A DNA stretch of 64,000 nucleotides from Mastigamoeba balamuthi. Taxonomy: Eukaryota > Evosea > Mastigamoebida > Mastigamoebidae. Positions 22,681 to 34,404 of this stretch are shown one piece after another. Each line of letters begins with the position of its first letter. Positions within the stretch are counted from its first letter, which is position 1. The position numbers were made by a program, and so were the translations under genes. The notes under the pieces were generated by a model, which did no database searches, was not told where the DNA came from, and worked only from the letters and a program-made list of their open reading frames with translations. The stretch covers positions 1-64,000 of the forward strand of contig CACRSC010000002.1 of NCBI GenBank assembly GCA_902651635.1, read 5' to 3'.

Positions 22681-23689
22681 CTGGTAAGCAGCCTCGAAAA
22701 ATATTGGAGCACAGGGACCTGGTAAGTACTTTAATGTGGGTTGTGCAGCTGATCAAGTACATTGAAGAGTCTCTGCTTCCTCATGTGTGTTAGGAACTTG
22801 CTTGCTGCTCAGGAGGCACATGAAGACATTTTCACCATATCCATTCAGGTTAAGATATGGATCACCTGCATAAGGCCGGGAATGCCCTCTGCCCAATGCC
22901 ATACAACAGACTCAACGCCCTCCTCGAGCCCATGTGCTATTGCTAGAAGGCAGCATTCAGCTGCGTGAGAAGCAGTGACAGTGTTTTGTCAATCACATTT
23001 GGCAACATCTGACTGCAAACAAGGCTTCTTCCGTGGATACAGCAAGTACAATCTGCAAGAGGATTTTTTGACTATATGGTTTTCAGCAGGAAAATAAACA
23101 ATGGGATGGTAACCATGTGGGTTCCCATGCAGTACCACAGATTTGAATCGGCTTCCCTGGCCCGAAAGATAATATTCCTCATAGGTAGCAGAATGGGTGA
23201 CTAATATTTTCTATTTCTATTTTCACAGATTTGTTTAGAATCTGCGCCCTTTCTTTTATCCTTATCATTATCTTCCTTCACTTCCTTCCTGCAGTGGTAC
23301 ATCTGTCTTAAGGTAAACTTCATTATCACTATGAGCCTACCCTACATCATAAGCACAACCAGCACTGTGCAGCTGCTCAGCATGGTCATCATGTTCAAGT
23401 ACAACCTCGTTATGCAGAGTGCTGCTCACTCTGTCACAGCTGCCACTGCTGCTCAGGTGCAGGTAGTGGCTCATACAGCTCAGAGGCATGAGGAGTCTGT
23501 CTGCTGAGATGCACGAACTGTGTGCTGAGCTGCACTCAGCCAATTTGTCCAGTCAGACTGCAAAGCAGCACAGCCATGCTCTTACACCACTCTTCGTCTA
23601 CATACCCCTGCTGCACCCAAGTCCATCAAGAAGACCAGGCCACCTGCACTTGCAGCTTCTGAGAAGCCAGTGCAGAAGAGAGTACATAC
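22681..23689 (+). other. decayed coding-like sequence upstream of DDE fossil
   Basis: Scattered protein-like stretches in several frames, with possible splice signals (for example GGTAAGTA near 22722), suggest the decayed 5' part of the transposon below. Nothing specific is recognised. Confidence 0.3.
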
Positions 23690-24290
23690 AGTACAGAAGT
23701 AAGCCGATGTGAGCTATCCCCTGAATCAGCTGCATGATCCTCCTGCAAGCCAAAGGGACTTCACTGAAGTCACTTTGTGGATAGACTCTACTGATGTTCG
23801 TCTTAAGAGAACCCCTCAGGTTCAGTCTCACTCTGAATATTCATTCATTTTCTGATATGTTTTTCAGACAGGACCAGTTTCATATTACTGAAGTGGAAAA
23901 GAGCATCATGCTGCACAGAGATTCATGGTTCTCATGGATGGAAAGTGTCATATGTGGAAATTATGGGAGAGATACTCACCAAAGTATTATGATGAACAAT
24001 TCTTGGAATAGAAGAAGAAGTGGTTTCAGACAAATGTGCCTCATGAAGCAATTGCAGCAGATAATCACTTTGCATGGTGACACAAAGCTCCTACAGGTTC
24101 CCCTACAGTTTATGCATTTTATGCAAATTCTTCCAAGACAAAGAAATATTCTGAGAGGTTGGCAGAGCTCTCACAGAAGAAGAATTATCTACAACAGGGC
24201 TCTCAGAGAAGAACATGAAAACAGATCCCCATTCTATCTGCTGTGCCGAAACAGCAGCTGTCTAATGAATAAGCCAGGCAGACCTCATGT
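23690..24290 (+). pseudogene. fossil DDE_Tnp_4 (Harbinger/IS5-like) transposase
   Basis: One frame reads LWIDSTDVRLKRTPQ, then an intron-like GTTCAG...TTTTTCAG of about 50 bases, then TGPVSYY.SGKEHHAAQRFMV with MDGK, followed by WERYSPKYYDEQFL and AADNHFAW. These correspond in order to the DSTD..R, YYSGK..H, D..G, SP..YD and ADNHF blocks of DDE_Tnp_4-type transposases. The first two catalytic aspartates are visible. The frame is interrupted by several stops (after SYY, after FIF, after EQFLE and after HFAW), and the third acidic residue is not clearly seen. It is a dead copy of a plain DNA transposon; terminal repeats were not found. Confidence 0.5.
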
Positions 24291-24597
24291 GGTGAGGGAT
24301 GCAGTACAGTAATGTGATTATCTAACATAACGATAAGATTATGGACCTGCTTTGCATGTGAAAAAGTACTGTGCCACATGTGTGAATGTGACAAGCCTAT
24401 CAGTGCAGGCAGCATTGCTAGCATAGACAAGTTATCTGTTCAGCAGCAATAGATATCACTACTGTTACTAAGACAGATTTATTCAGCAAGAGGAAGCCAT
24501 ACAAGAATACTCTGCATCACATGATCAGGTTTAACAACCCTGCTCAGTACCACAACTAGTATGACTCTTCTGTTGTTTATCACTTGGACCCTGGAAG

Positions 24598-24850
24598 TGT
24601 GACCAGAGGCAGGGCTTCCAGGGGCTGCTATACCGTTTCAGCACTGCCCCTGGTAGTCTTCAGACCCTGGATATTCTAGAACCTGCTTGTACCTCTCCTC
24701 TATGCTGTTCTCTGCCTCCTGCAGCTGCCCTTCTCTCCTGGTACTCTCTCCGTGTCTGCACACCACAACAAACTGGCATTTGTTCTCTGCTGCTTTGGCC
24801 TGGCTCCAGGCAGCTGCCCTGGGGACCACTATCTCACGAATCACCTATGG
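24598..24850 (-). repeat. dispersed repeat A, copy 2
   Basis: Closely matches 387-545 plus 975-1010 without the extra 430 bases. On the minus strand it reads RAAAWSQAKAAENKCQFVV, then LQEAENSIEERYKQVL. Confidence 0.6.
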
Positions 24851-25218
24851 GAGAACTACGAGACTTACAGACTGCTGTGGTGGCTTCTCAAGGAGTGAGA
24901 AGAGTCAGTGCATCAGTACATAACATGATGTGCCAGGCATCAATGTGGGGGTGGTTTTTGGCGCATGACTGGGAACAAAATTCTTCCCTCCCTGCCCACT
25001 GCGCATGCTTGCCCCTGGCCAACAACGTTTCGAGGTGTCTTCTTCTCAGTGTGTGGCATGGGCGGTCCTCTTGATACCCAAATCTCCTCTCCCCCATTTT
25101 TATCCAGGCAGGACAGCAGCCTTGTCTATTTATAATTTAAATGGATATATCCACTTTCTGTTTATGACTCTGATTAAATCACGAACCGAGTTAATCTAAG
25201 GTACCCATGTGAACCCTC
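24851..25218. other. intergenic, no gene seen
   Basis: Transition from AT-rich repeats to the GC-rich NTPase gene. No feature is supported. Confidence 0.4.
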
Positions 25219-28125
25219 CTACATGCCGTACTTGGCACTCATCTCGGTGACGGCACACTGGAGGGACCCAGTGGGAGGCAGCGCCTTTCCCGTCGACTGC
25301 ATGAACTGCAGGCGGTTGCCAAGAGTAGGCCCGTAGAGCTCGCGGAGCCTCTCCTTCGGGATAACGATGACGTTGTTGTGGCTCCATGTCTTGCCTTCCA
25401 GGATGCTCTTCGCCATGTCCCGGTACGAGACGAAAACGAGCAGCGAGAGCACGGGAAGCGCCTTGGAGGCCTTGATGTCGTTGAACAACTTACCCTTGTG
25501 GTCAATGTCAACAGCGGTTGTTGAGTTGTCCTTGCCCTCCGCCGTGAATCTGTTCTCGACTGCGGTTGCGACAAACGACTTCTGCGTCTTGAAGACCGTG
25601 ATTAGGTCGAGCCTGCGCGGGTGCGCCAATGAGCCAAGAGGAAGAAAATGCAGGAAGGAGATCCAAAAGGCGTACCCCTCCTGCCACGCGGGAGGAACGT
25701 AGATCCCCGCCTCTGTGAAAGTGTCCGCACAACCGCTCTCCTCCTTGCCCTTGTCCCAGTCGGGCGCGAGGGTCTTGACCAAGCATGGCTCTGAAGTTGA
25801 GTAGGACACCTCGCGTCTCTTGAGCTGGCTGCTGTCGTCCTTCCAAACCGCAAGTCCCTTGTAGTGCTCGTCGATCGTGGTGCGCTTCTCTGTGGCGAGC
25901 AGATGCCGCAGTAGCTCCCAGCCGCCGTGGAAGAGCTCGAAGTGGCCGCCGGCTGGTGACCCCTCGGGCCACTGCAGCCCCGTGATCAGGAATTTCGAGA
26001 GTGTAAGCGCGACCTGGAGCGTCAGCGCCCTCTTCTCTGCCGGCAGAGAGGCCGCGTTCTCGATGACGTCCTTTGCCCACACGCGCAGCATGAACGGCGG
26101 GATGACGGGCACGATTCTGTTTGCCTCAACTTTCTTTGGGGCCTTTGAGGCAGCCCGGCTGCGTGTGGTGCGTGTCGTTGGGCCCTCGGTCTTGCTCGCA
26201 CCGTCGCCCTCGCGCGGAAGCGCTTCGCTTGGGGGGGTGACGCTGGGGTTGCGAGGCCCGACGGTGACAGCGTTCGTGTACACACCGGAAACGATGAGAT
26301 CCTGCACCGTTGGCTCGTCAGGACCGCCGGGACGGTAGCCGAGGCTGTGGGCCGTCGCCTGCAGAACCGGCCTGAGGATGTCGACGTTCAAGAGCGGGAA
26401 CCCCGTCGATTCCCTTCTGACCTCCGCCTCCATCTCCGCGTAGATGTAGTCCAGTGTCAGCACGCGGCCGAGATCTTCGACATCGGAGAAGCGGCTCATG
26501 AGCCTGTCGAGCACGATGCACAGCCTCTCGAGACTGCGCGGGTGCCCGCCGCAGTCACGAATGCTCACCTCGAAGACTTGGAGATTGGCCAGCCGCGGGT
26601 ACTTCTTAGTGAGCAGGCGCACGGCAGACTCCGACTTAAGGAGCTTGAGCGGTATCCAGTCGATGGCCCTGTGTCCACACGCGAGTGTGAGGGTGTGAGT
26701 TTGCTGGCATTTTGTTGCTGAAACTGACCGGCCAGAGCTCGTGAGCAGCTGAGAGACGCTGAGAGACGTGACTACGTGCAGCAGCTTCCACTGTTCGGAG
26801 TGCATGCGACACTCGGACGCCTCCGTGATCGTGTGGAGAACTGATTTGAGTGCATTGCCCGGGGGATCAACATCGAGCAGCTTTGCGAGCTCGTCTGCAC
26901 CCAGGTAGAAGGCACGGATGCCAGAGCCCACGTTGTCGAGCTTTATCGCATCCAGCGCCATCGTCAGGCTCAGCATGCCGAAAGACGAGGACTGGCTCGC
27001 CCACCGAGCGAACTGGTCGTACGCGTCGCCAAACCCTGCGGAGGGGCCGAACTTGAAGAAGTACCTGTCCAAAAAAAACTGAGTCGTTGCCGCTCCAGTG
27101 CAGGGGAGAGGAGGAAGGGGTCTGCTGCGCGCACGTCGCGAGGATGCGCAGGGCGAGGTACTGCGTGGGCATCTCCGCGTCGCGCCCCGAGGCCATCGAC
27201 CACCCGTTGTACGTGACGAGCAGCGGGATGCAATGCCCGAGGAGGTCGCGCAGCTCGGCGACACGCTGGAGGTCCTCGCTGTCGAGCTGCGGCACGCGGT
27301 TGCCGTCGGCGAGGTACTCGGGGAGCTGGCGCCACACGTCGTCCAGCAGGCGCGATTTTCCCGTGCCCGGCGCTCCTGCAGTGGCGCACAGCGGCAGCAC
27401 CATGCGCCCGTCGTATACGCCGGCCTCGGGGGAGGCATCGCGGCAGTAGCCCCGGATGAAGTTGGACGCCAGTGCACAGAACGTCTCGTTGCGGGACGTG
27501 GTCTCCAAAAAGGACGCAGCGCGCTGGAACAACGGGAGGAGGCGGTGAGACAGAGGCGCGTGGGCTGGCTGGTGCGGGCGCACGCACGTAGTTTGGAGAT
27601 GTGCGTGCAGTCCTGTCCTTGACAATGGCGCCAAGGGCCGGCGGAAATGACGGGCTCGCAATCCACTCACCGACGGACCGGAGGACGTCCTCGTGGGAGC
27701 GGGCCGAGAACCCGACCGTCTCCGCGAGTTGAAGCGCAGCGAACTGTTGCGCCAGGGCTGGTGTTGAGGTTCAACAAGGTTCATGTGAGGCGCGAGTATG
27801 AAGGTACAGGCACTGCGACAAACACTGAGTGCAGCGCGAGCACACAGAGAGGCGGGGGCGGGGTCTTCTACTCACAAAGTGATTGGACGGCGAAGTGCGT
27901 GCCCTGGGGCGCCGGGGGGACGGCCTGCTGAGGAGAGACGAGGTCGTACTCGCCGGCAGGGACCTCATGTTTGCCCATGTACCTCTTCGCCTGCCCTTTG
28001 GGGCGCAGCGAGTAGCCCGCCATGCCCGCAGGCGCCACCGCGGCCAGCACTTCGTTGGCGCTTAACGGCGCCACAAACTCCTCGTCCTCGCGCCCGGCGA
28101 CGTGCACCACAATGACCTCGCTCAT
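25219..28125 (-). CDS. Crinkler/RHS-type P-loop NTPase with ubiquitin-like header
   Basis: Minus strand, about four exons. Exon 1 (28125-27876) encodes MSEVIVVHVAGREDEE..., a ubiquitin-like header ending GEYDLVSP, and its donor GTGAGTAG is clear. A short exon follows (ALQLAETVGFSARSHEDVL, about 27.77-27.67 kb). The third exon (from about 27524) holds the P-loop GAPGTGKSRLL, then HCIPLLVTYNGWSM, a typical strand of this NTPase group. The long last exon begins near 27070 (FLDRYFFKFG...) and runs to the stop at 25219. Crinkler/RHS-type proteins pair a header, an NTPase and often a nuclease-like C-terminus; here the C-terminal 300 residues are not recognised. The exon 2-3 phase does not resolve cleanly. 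GC-rich coding contrasts with the repeat belts on both sides. Roles in conflict or genome defence are inferred from the family only. Confidence 0.65.
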
Positions 28126-30654
28126 CCGCGCGTTCTTATTACGAAGGCAAGATATGAGGATGTCATCTTTTCGGTAGATTCATGGCAGTGAGGAAAAAAA
28201 ACTGATAACAAAAATGAGCATTATGTCGGAAGATGCAGACCCGCACCAGCCATCATGGTGAGTACGTGGGAGGAACAGGGACGGAGAGGGGGGTGGTGGC
28301 ATCATCACAATAACGCCCCCAGAATCTAGAAGATCTAAATAGATTCCACCGTCAGGAATCAACCCTGGCTTACCCCCTGCCATTTATGCAATTAACGATA
28401 CCAAAAGTGCTGGATGTGGGAATAATCAATAGGTCCGGGATATTTGCCCCTCTTATAAAAGACTGGCCAGATGAGCAGCTCAAACTGGCACCAGGGGCAT
28501 CACTTCAAGGACACAGAGGATGTGCTTGCGAGAGTTGCTTGTGGAGACACACTTGTGAGAGTCACTTGTGAAGACCACCACTGCTGTGTCAACTGGAGCA
28601 AAGGACACTGCCTCTAAATGGACTGACCACAGTAACCTCTGCCCACGTTATTCTCTGTGCTGTCTGCCCAGACATGAAGACATAGCCAATGTTGATGAGA
28701 ATGAGCTCTGTCATGCAGTCATCATTCCCCCCAGTGTCAATGATGTTCTTCAAGGGATGTGTGTGGGGCTGCATGCCCACATCGAGACCACTAAGGCCAA
28801 GCTGCTTCTGGCTGGCCAGACTGTCATGTGTCCGATCATGCTCATGTTTCATGCCTTCACACCACAGTTCTGGGAGTTCTGTCTGTGCCCTCTGTCATGT
28901 GCTACCTCTGTTGTTGCATCTCTCATATCTGCCACACAACAGGAACCAAGACAAGGACCACTTCCTTCGTATTGTCATCATCTCTGCAGCTCTCAAGTGC
29001 AAGTTCAGCACACTATGGTACCATCACGATCATGGCAATCATAACTACTTTGTCATTGACCACAAGGTCATCATCTGCTACTACCACCAGCCCAGCAGTG
29101 TCTGCTCTTTCTCTCTGCAGATCACAACTGTATGAAATCACTACATGAAGGAAGAAAGCCCCCTCCAAGCAGACAGAACAAGACACAATTGATCACTTTA
29201 TTGCAGATGTCCTACAGAGAAGATGTCATGGCACACCTTGTCAAGCAGACAGTACAGAGACAACCACGTCTCCAACTTGAAGCCCTTGATGAGAGTGCAC
29301 TCGAAGGCAGCAAGAACTGGCTTAGCCTTTTTGATTCTCTGGGCCTTGTGCCTGTCCAGTCAGAGGAAGAACTTCTTCTTCTTCATCTTGACTGGCTTCA
29401 CAAGGCCCAACTTGTCCAGCATTGTGAAGAAGCGGAAAAGCTTCTTTGCTGCTCTTGCACATGCCCAAAGCTGAAAGATGTGGTGCTCTGTGATGTGAAG
29501 GTCAGCGTGGAGCATGCAGAACAGAATGTGGTCCAACATGTTGCCTATAAGGTTGATGAGCACGTTTGTCCAGCCAGCTTGCATGCCTTCCTTGATTGAC
29601 AGGGGGTCTTGAGCATTGCAGTATGAACAGCAGCCCTGTCACTTCTCATTGTCGAACTTGGTCACCATGTTGAGAATGCCCCATAGCACTTCAGGTCAGA
29701 GACGAGGACCCAGTCGAATGTATGGTTCTCAGTGGTGTCTGCATTGAATTTTGGACCATTAGAAGAATACTGCTCACAAGTCAGCTAAAACCAAAGAAGA
29801 ATAATATAATAATTCTTCATCTTTCTTGTATAGATGCTATGTTGTTTCTCACACAGGCTACCCCAGATTCCATAGAAGTCTTAGTGTGAAAAGCACCTTC
29901 AAGAGACCAGGGAATGCAAAAGGCAATGTAGCAAGATTCCTGGATCAATGAAAACTCGATTTCTCTTTTACATTTTCGAGATCACAAGATATTGCACTGA
30001 AGATTTGTGTGGTGATTGGTGGTGCACCATCTCAGTTTGATGGTGGAACACCTAGATTACATGTGCAGATAATCAGACGTGCCCCCTGCTGCATTCTTTC
30101 TGTCCTCAGTGTCTCTGACAGGCCATCAGGTGGCCTGGTGGCCCCTACCCAACCTCTTTTCCGAGTGTTTTAGATATTTCTATCTCCAAAATATCTTTCT
30201 GGCTATACCAGCACTTGTGGTTCGGTTTTGTATCAATTCCTCTTTAAGACAGTAGCCTGCACTCACAGCAACTGGGAGCTGTTCAGAGAGTTGCACTCAA
30301 GCAGGCATATGGCCTGCAACTGTGCTGTTCATTCATTGTGGCAGATCCCAGGGCAGGAAAGTACTACAGCATAGACTGCATGACACAGTCATGCCCACAC
30401 TGTGCTGTGATGCTGTGGCTCAGTGAGCTGCATGGCAGGTGCAGTTCTGTGTGCTGGTGGAGCTTCTGCCACGAATCCTGGACAGGCCATGGAAATCCTT
30501 GAAGAAAGGTGAAAAACCAAGAGAATACACAGCAAGTGAACAACCTCAGAAAGAGCATGGAGAAACACTAAAAGCTGACCGTTTTAAGTTATCCAATAAC
30601 TGTTCATTGTTTAGTACATATGTATGACATTGCACATTGATCATGTTTATGTGC
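28126..30654. other. AT-richer belt with decayed protein-like stretches
   Basis: No intact gene. Protein-like fragments occur on both strands, notably on the minus strand at about 29.35-29.61 kb (a hydrophobic then Lys-rich run ending KMKKKKFF) and on the plus strand at 28.57-29.04 kb. They resemble no family I know, and stops interrupt them. Probably a graveyard of repeats. Confidence 0.4.
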
Positions 30655-31010
30655 TGTAGCAAATCCAGTTCTGCTACACACTGCTACACATGCTCCACTA
30701 CGTTGTATAGCAGAAGTGAATTGCTGCAGCAGTACATAGCACCTGTATAACAGTGTGTAGCAGAATGGGATCTGCTACACTGTGTAGTGGATGTCATGTA
30801 ATGATGTGTAGCAGAGGCAGATCTGCTATGCACTGTCACACAGGGTCTACTACACTGTGTAGTGAAGGTATTTGCATAGGAGTGCATAGCAGAGGTATGT
30901 GTAGCAGCACATAGCAGAGGTATTTGTGTAATGACATGTAGCAGAAGGTCTGCTACACACTGCTACACTATAGGGTCTGCTACACTGCATAGCAGAAGGT
31001 GCTCCCTGCC
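30655..31010. repeat. GTAG-palindrome array, copy 2
   Basis: Same kind of tandem hairpins as at 1372-1800. Units such as TCTGCTACACACTGCTACAC and CTGCTACACTGTGTAGTGGA carry arms CTGCTAC/GTAGCAG. This copy is more TG/CA-rich and lacks the GGTACC centres. Confidence 0.65.
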
Positions 31011-31479
31011 AAAACATGGTCATGCAGGGGATTCAGTAGGCTAAGATCAACAACGAAGCAGTTGCAGCTGCTGCCTTTGAAGGAAGCAGCAAATTCTGTC
31101 CTGGCCAATGAGCATCTGTTCTCGAGGGACACACCGGCATGCTTTACTTCCTGCTGCTGTACCCTCACGGTGAGAAGGGCTGATAACAGGGAATGCCCTA
31201 CAATAAAAAGAGTGTGCATAAGGCAATTGCCAGGAAGGAGGAGGCACATGTATGGTGTCATGTGAGTGCAGATGCGACTGTTGTTGCAGATGAGGCTGAG
31301 GAAGGTGAAGAGGAGTCTGAGGGCAATGACAACAAGGCAGATGGGCTGGGCTAGTGGAGAACGACACTATGGCAGTGGATGGGTCAGAGGCTACCGTTGC
31401 TTCTGTTGCAGTGAGCGATGGTGATTCTCTCATGTAGGCTGCTCCTGAGACAGCAGCAGAGGAGGAGGCACCAGTGATA
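31011..31479. other. no gene recognised
   Basis: A region between the GTAG array and the broken NTPase, with GA/AG-rich stretches and short protein-like frames only. Confidence 0.35.
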
Positions 31480-32260
31480 GCCCAGCTCGCTTATGAGGAT
31501 GCCCTTCTTGTGGCCAGAGACAACCCGCCCTCACGAAATGCCATCAGCACCCTCGAGTTTTCCAAGTTCAGGCTGATCTGCACCAGAGCCATGACTTCCT
31601 GCAGATGTGCTCTCGGCTCTTCGAGAAGTACATCATTGGCCAAGTACGTCAAGGTAGAGCAGCAGCGTTTGGTGCACTTCTGTAACACGAAGAGAGTGTG
31701 GCATGCAGTTACAGCGCAGTGCCTGCAGGCAGTCACTGCAAGCAGTTTGCTGCAGAACAACTCACAGGAAGCAACATGCACAACAGTCGAGGGGTTTCGA
31801 CTGCCCAAAATCACCTTTATTGCCTGGGCGAGGTCCCTCAGCTCATCTCCGCAGCCATCGAAAGTGTCCTGAGCCTCGTCGACAAGGAGCAGCTTCGGTT
31901 TCTCACCGTCCCTGAGCTCGCGCATTTTTCTTGACAAGTTCCTCTGTACGTTCCGGGCACCGACCCCATCTCGACAGCTGAGAAGAGCGGGCCAGGCCCA
32001 GCTCCGACGCCTTCATGTTTGGACTGGATCAGCTGGAGCAGCGAGGTTTTGCCGGACATTGGCGGTGCACGGAATCTGATCGCCTTGAGCTTGAGAACCT
32101 GGAAGCAGACGCTCTCGACCAGCGCGTCGCGAGACAACACGTACGATATGTCCGGCGGTCCTTGATCGGCCGTGTCCGCCTCGTCTGCCAGCGGCCCAAA
32201 GACAAGCACCACAGTGTCGGCCTGTCCCGCTGCCTCCTTAGCCTCGGCGTGCTGTGGGCA
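31480..32260 (-). pseudogene. broken NTPase copy (Crinkler/RHS-like)
   Basis: The minus strand encodes YVLSRDALVESVCFQ, then KAIRFRAPPMSGKTSLLQLI (Walker A with SGKTS), and a little further KPKLLLVDEAQDTF (Walker B). The order is that of a STAND/AAA-like NTPase of the Crinkler group. The space between the two motifs is far shorter than usual and the coding frame is broken, in about two places. No header or full C-terminus is found. It is a fossil relative of, but not a recent copy of, the 25.2-28.1 kb gene. Confidence 0.5.
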
Positions 32261-32669
32261 GGGATGGGGGGCGGATGAGGACGTGGCTGGATGCCCAAGT
32301 CTACGGAACCTCCAGAACTCCGAGCCAGTGGCGGTCGCTCCCCAGGGCTGCCCATAGGTCGTCGCGCATGGCGCCGCTGCTCGGGGGGTGCGCACTGCGC
32401 GGGCCATGACCGGTGCTGGCGCGTGACGAGCGTCGCGGTGCTGAGGAGACCGTGCCACTTTTCTGGAGGCACAGCGCGCAGCACTCTAGCATCGGCGATG
32501 GAGCGCAACGCCGCACACGACTCATCGAGTGCATCGATCGAGGCGCGACAGACAAAGCGTGACTTGTGAAGCGAGATGTGATTGAGAATCAGTTGATACT
32601 GTTGTATCTATTTACTGGGCATTGTTTGTGTTTCGTAGGGGATTTCAACGACTGAGGCGCATCAGCTCC
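32261..32669. other. intergenic, possible further NTPase debris
   Basis: GC-rich sequence upstream of the broken NTPase, with no supported gene of its own. Confidence 0.35.
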
Positions 32670-34334
32670 TTAGAACTGGGCGGCGAGGGCGAGGACCGCC
32701 GCGGCACCGACGGCGACAGCCGAGGCAGAGCCGGGCTGGAAGTCGTCCGAGTGCGTGGGGCACTTGGTCGAGCTCGAGTGGGGCTGAGGGCGGACCGAGC
32801 TCGAGTGGGCGGGGCTGTCCCCGGGCTTGGGCACGCCAGGGGTCGTCGAGCCGATGGCGCCGAACCTGATGTTCGAGAACACGACCTGTGCGTTGGGGGA
32901 CGCGCTCTCGACGTCCGAGGGCTTGCCAGAGGTCGTCGCACACGAGCCGCGGGCCACGCCGGGCTTGGAGGCGTCGGCGTTGGCGGGCATGTTCGAGTCG
33001 AGCCACAGCATGTTGACGTCGTGGTCGTCCCACAGCGACAGCACGAGGACCATGCCGCGCCTGAGCATCTCGCCCTGCGCCTTCATGCCGCCCTTGGCCG
33101 CGAAGTCGTTGGCGTCGCCGAAGATGGACTTCTGCGCGGCGCACATCTTGTCTGAGATGGAGTTGAACGTCGTCAGGCCCTGGATCTTGCCGAAGCTGTT
33201 GGCGATGACCTTGCCGTTCTGCTTGTAGAACCTGCGGATCTCGACGAGGTCGCCGTTGTCGGTGTTGTCGCTCGTGAGGAACTGCGTGATGACCGAGAAG
33301 GGCTTGGTCGTGTCGACCGTCTTGCCCGGGCCGAAGAAGTCCTTGTCGCCCATGCGGTACGAGTTGATGTCGCAGCCGTCCTTGTCGCAGACGCCCTTGA
33401 AGCGGTTGCCCGACGCCGTGTCGCCGCACGTCTGCGGGTCCTCGCAGCGCTTCTGGCCCTGGAAGGCGCAGTTGTGCGGGGTCAGCGCCGCAGACATCTT
33501 GTTGGCCTCCCAGATGTCCATCTCGCCGCAGCACGAGCCCCACTTGCCGCTGCCCGCGTTGCCGTCGGTCGGGTTGGGCTGCCAGTTGACGATGTTGGCC
33601 TGGCCGTTGATGAACTTGATGTCGTGCGGGCACTGCGCGTCGCAGTAGCCCGTGCCGTACTTGGCGCCGGCGTTGTTGTTGCCGAGGCCCTTGCCACCGT
33701 TCTCGGCCATCTCCGAGAAGTACAGCGCGCCGTTGAGGCCGCAGGGCAGCTGCGACACGTCGACGTCGAAGGCGAACTCCCTGTTGATCAGCTTGAACAG
33801 CTTGTAGCGGTCCTCGGTCTCGAGCAGGAACATGCGCGAGCCGATGTTGGTCGAGTACTGGCCGTGCGTCACGAAGCGCAGCGTCAGCGCGTCGTTGCTC
33901 GAGGTCACGCCGTAGGTGTTCTGGTAGTCGCAGCCGTCAACAGCGCACTGCCTCGCGCACGTGTCGGGGTCGGGGCAGTACTGCGCCTTCCACTGCGTAA
34001 AGCGTCGTTAGCAGAAGCGAATGAAGGTGCAGTGCTGCTTGTGTGTGTAAACAACAAGTGCAAAATGCGGGACTCTGGTGCTCTGAGTGAGGAGGGAAAG
34101 CGACGCGGGGGCGGGGGACTCAACCTGGTTGCCCCTGTAGCAGTTGTCGCCGTCCTTGTGCAGCCAGCGCCAGTTGGCGTCCATGGTGACCTGGCGGCTC
34201 ACGGCGTTGCAGCCGCTGGCGGTGCACTCGTACGTGCTGATGGAGGGCTTGTTCTCCCACGTCCTGGTCCCTGCCTGCTGGGCGACAGCGAGCCCGAAGA
34301 GGGCCGCCGCGAGCACGAGCATCGCACTCTGCAT
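32670..34334 (-). CDS. GH7 cellulase (cellobiohydrolase/endoglucanase) with GPI-like tail
   Basis: Two exons, 34334-34125 and 33992-32670, with a 132-base intron, phase 0; about 510 residues. Starts with a signal peptide ([18 protein letters not shown]). The GH7 fold is clear: [42 protein letters not shown], the catalytic motif GEMDIWEAN (nucleophile Glu, Asp, acid/base Glu), TPHNC, and [19 protein letters not shown]. It hydrolyses beta-1,4-glucan, as a retaining enzyme. No carbohydrate-binding module follows. Instead, a Ser/Pro/His-rich linker ends in a hydrophobic stretch ([19 protein letters not shown]) with no charged tail, as in GPI-anchor signals. It may thus sit on the cell surface. 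I chose the ATG at 34334 over an in-frame upstream one because it starts the signal peptide. Confidence 0.95.
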
Positions 34335-34395
34335 CTGCTTGTTACACAGAGGAGCTGTTGTTACAGAATGAGCTGAGTGCGTGAAGAGGTATCCC

Positions 34396-34404
34396 CTTTT
34401 ATCG
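34396..34404 (-). promoter_or_regulatory. possible TATA-like box of the cellulase gene
   Basis: The minus strand reads GATAAAAGG about 62-70 bases upstream of the cellulase ATG. Based on sequence and spacing only. Confidence 0.3.

Noticed and set aside
28568-29599. intact gene on the plus strand
   Set aside because: Frames are short, change strand preference, and contain stops; no splice pattern links them.
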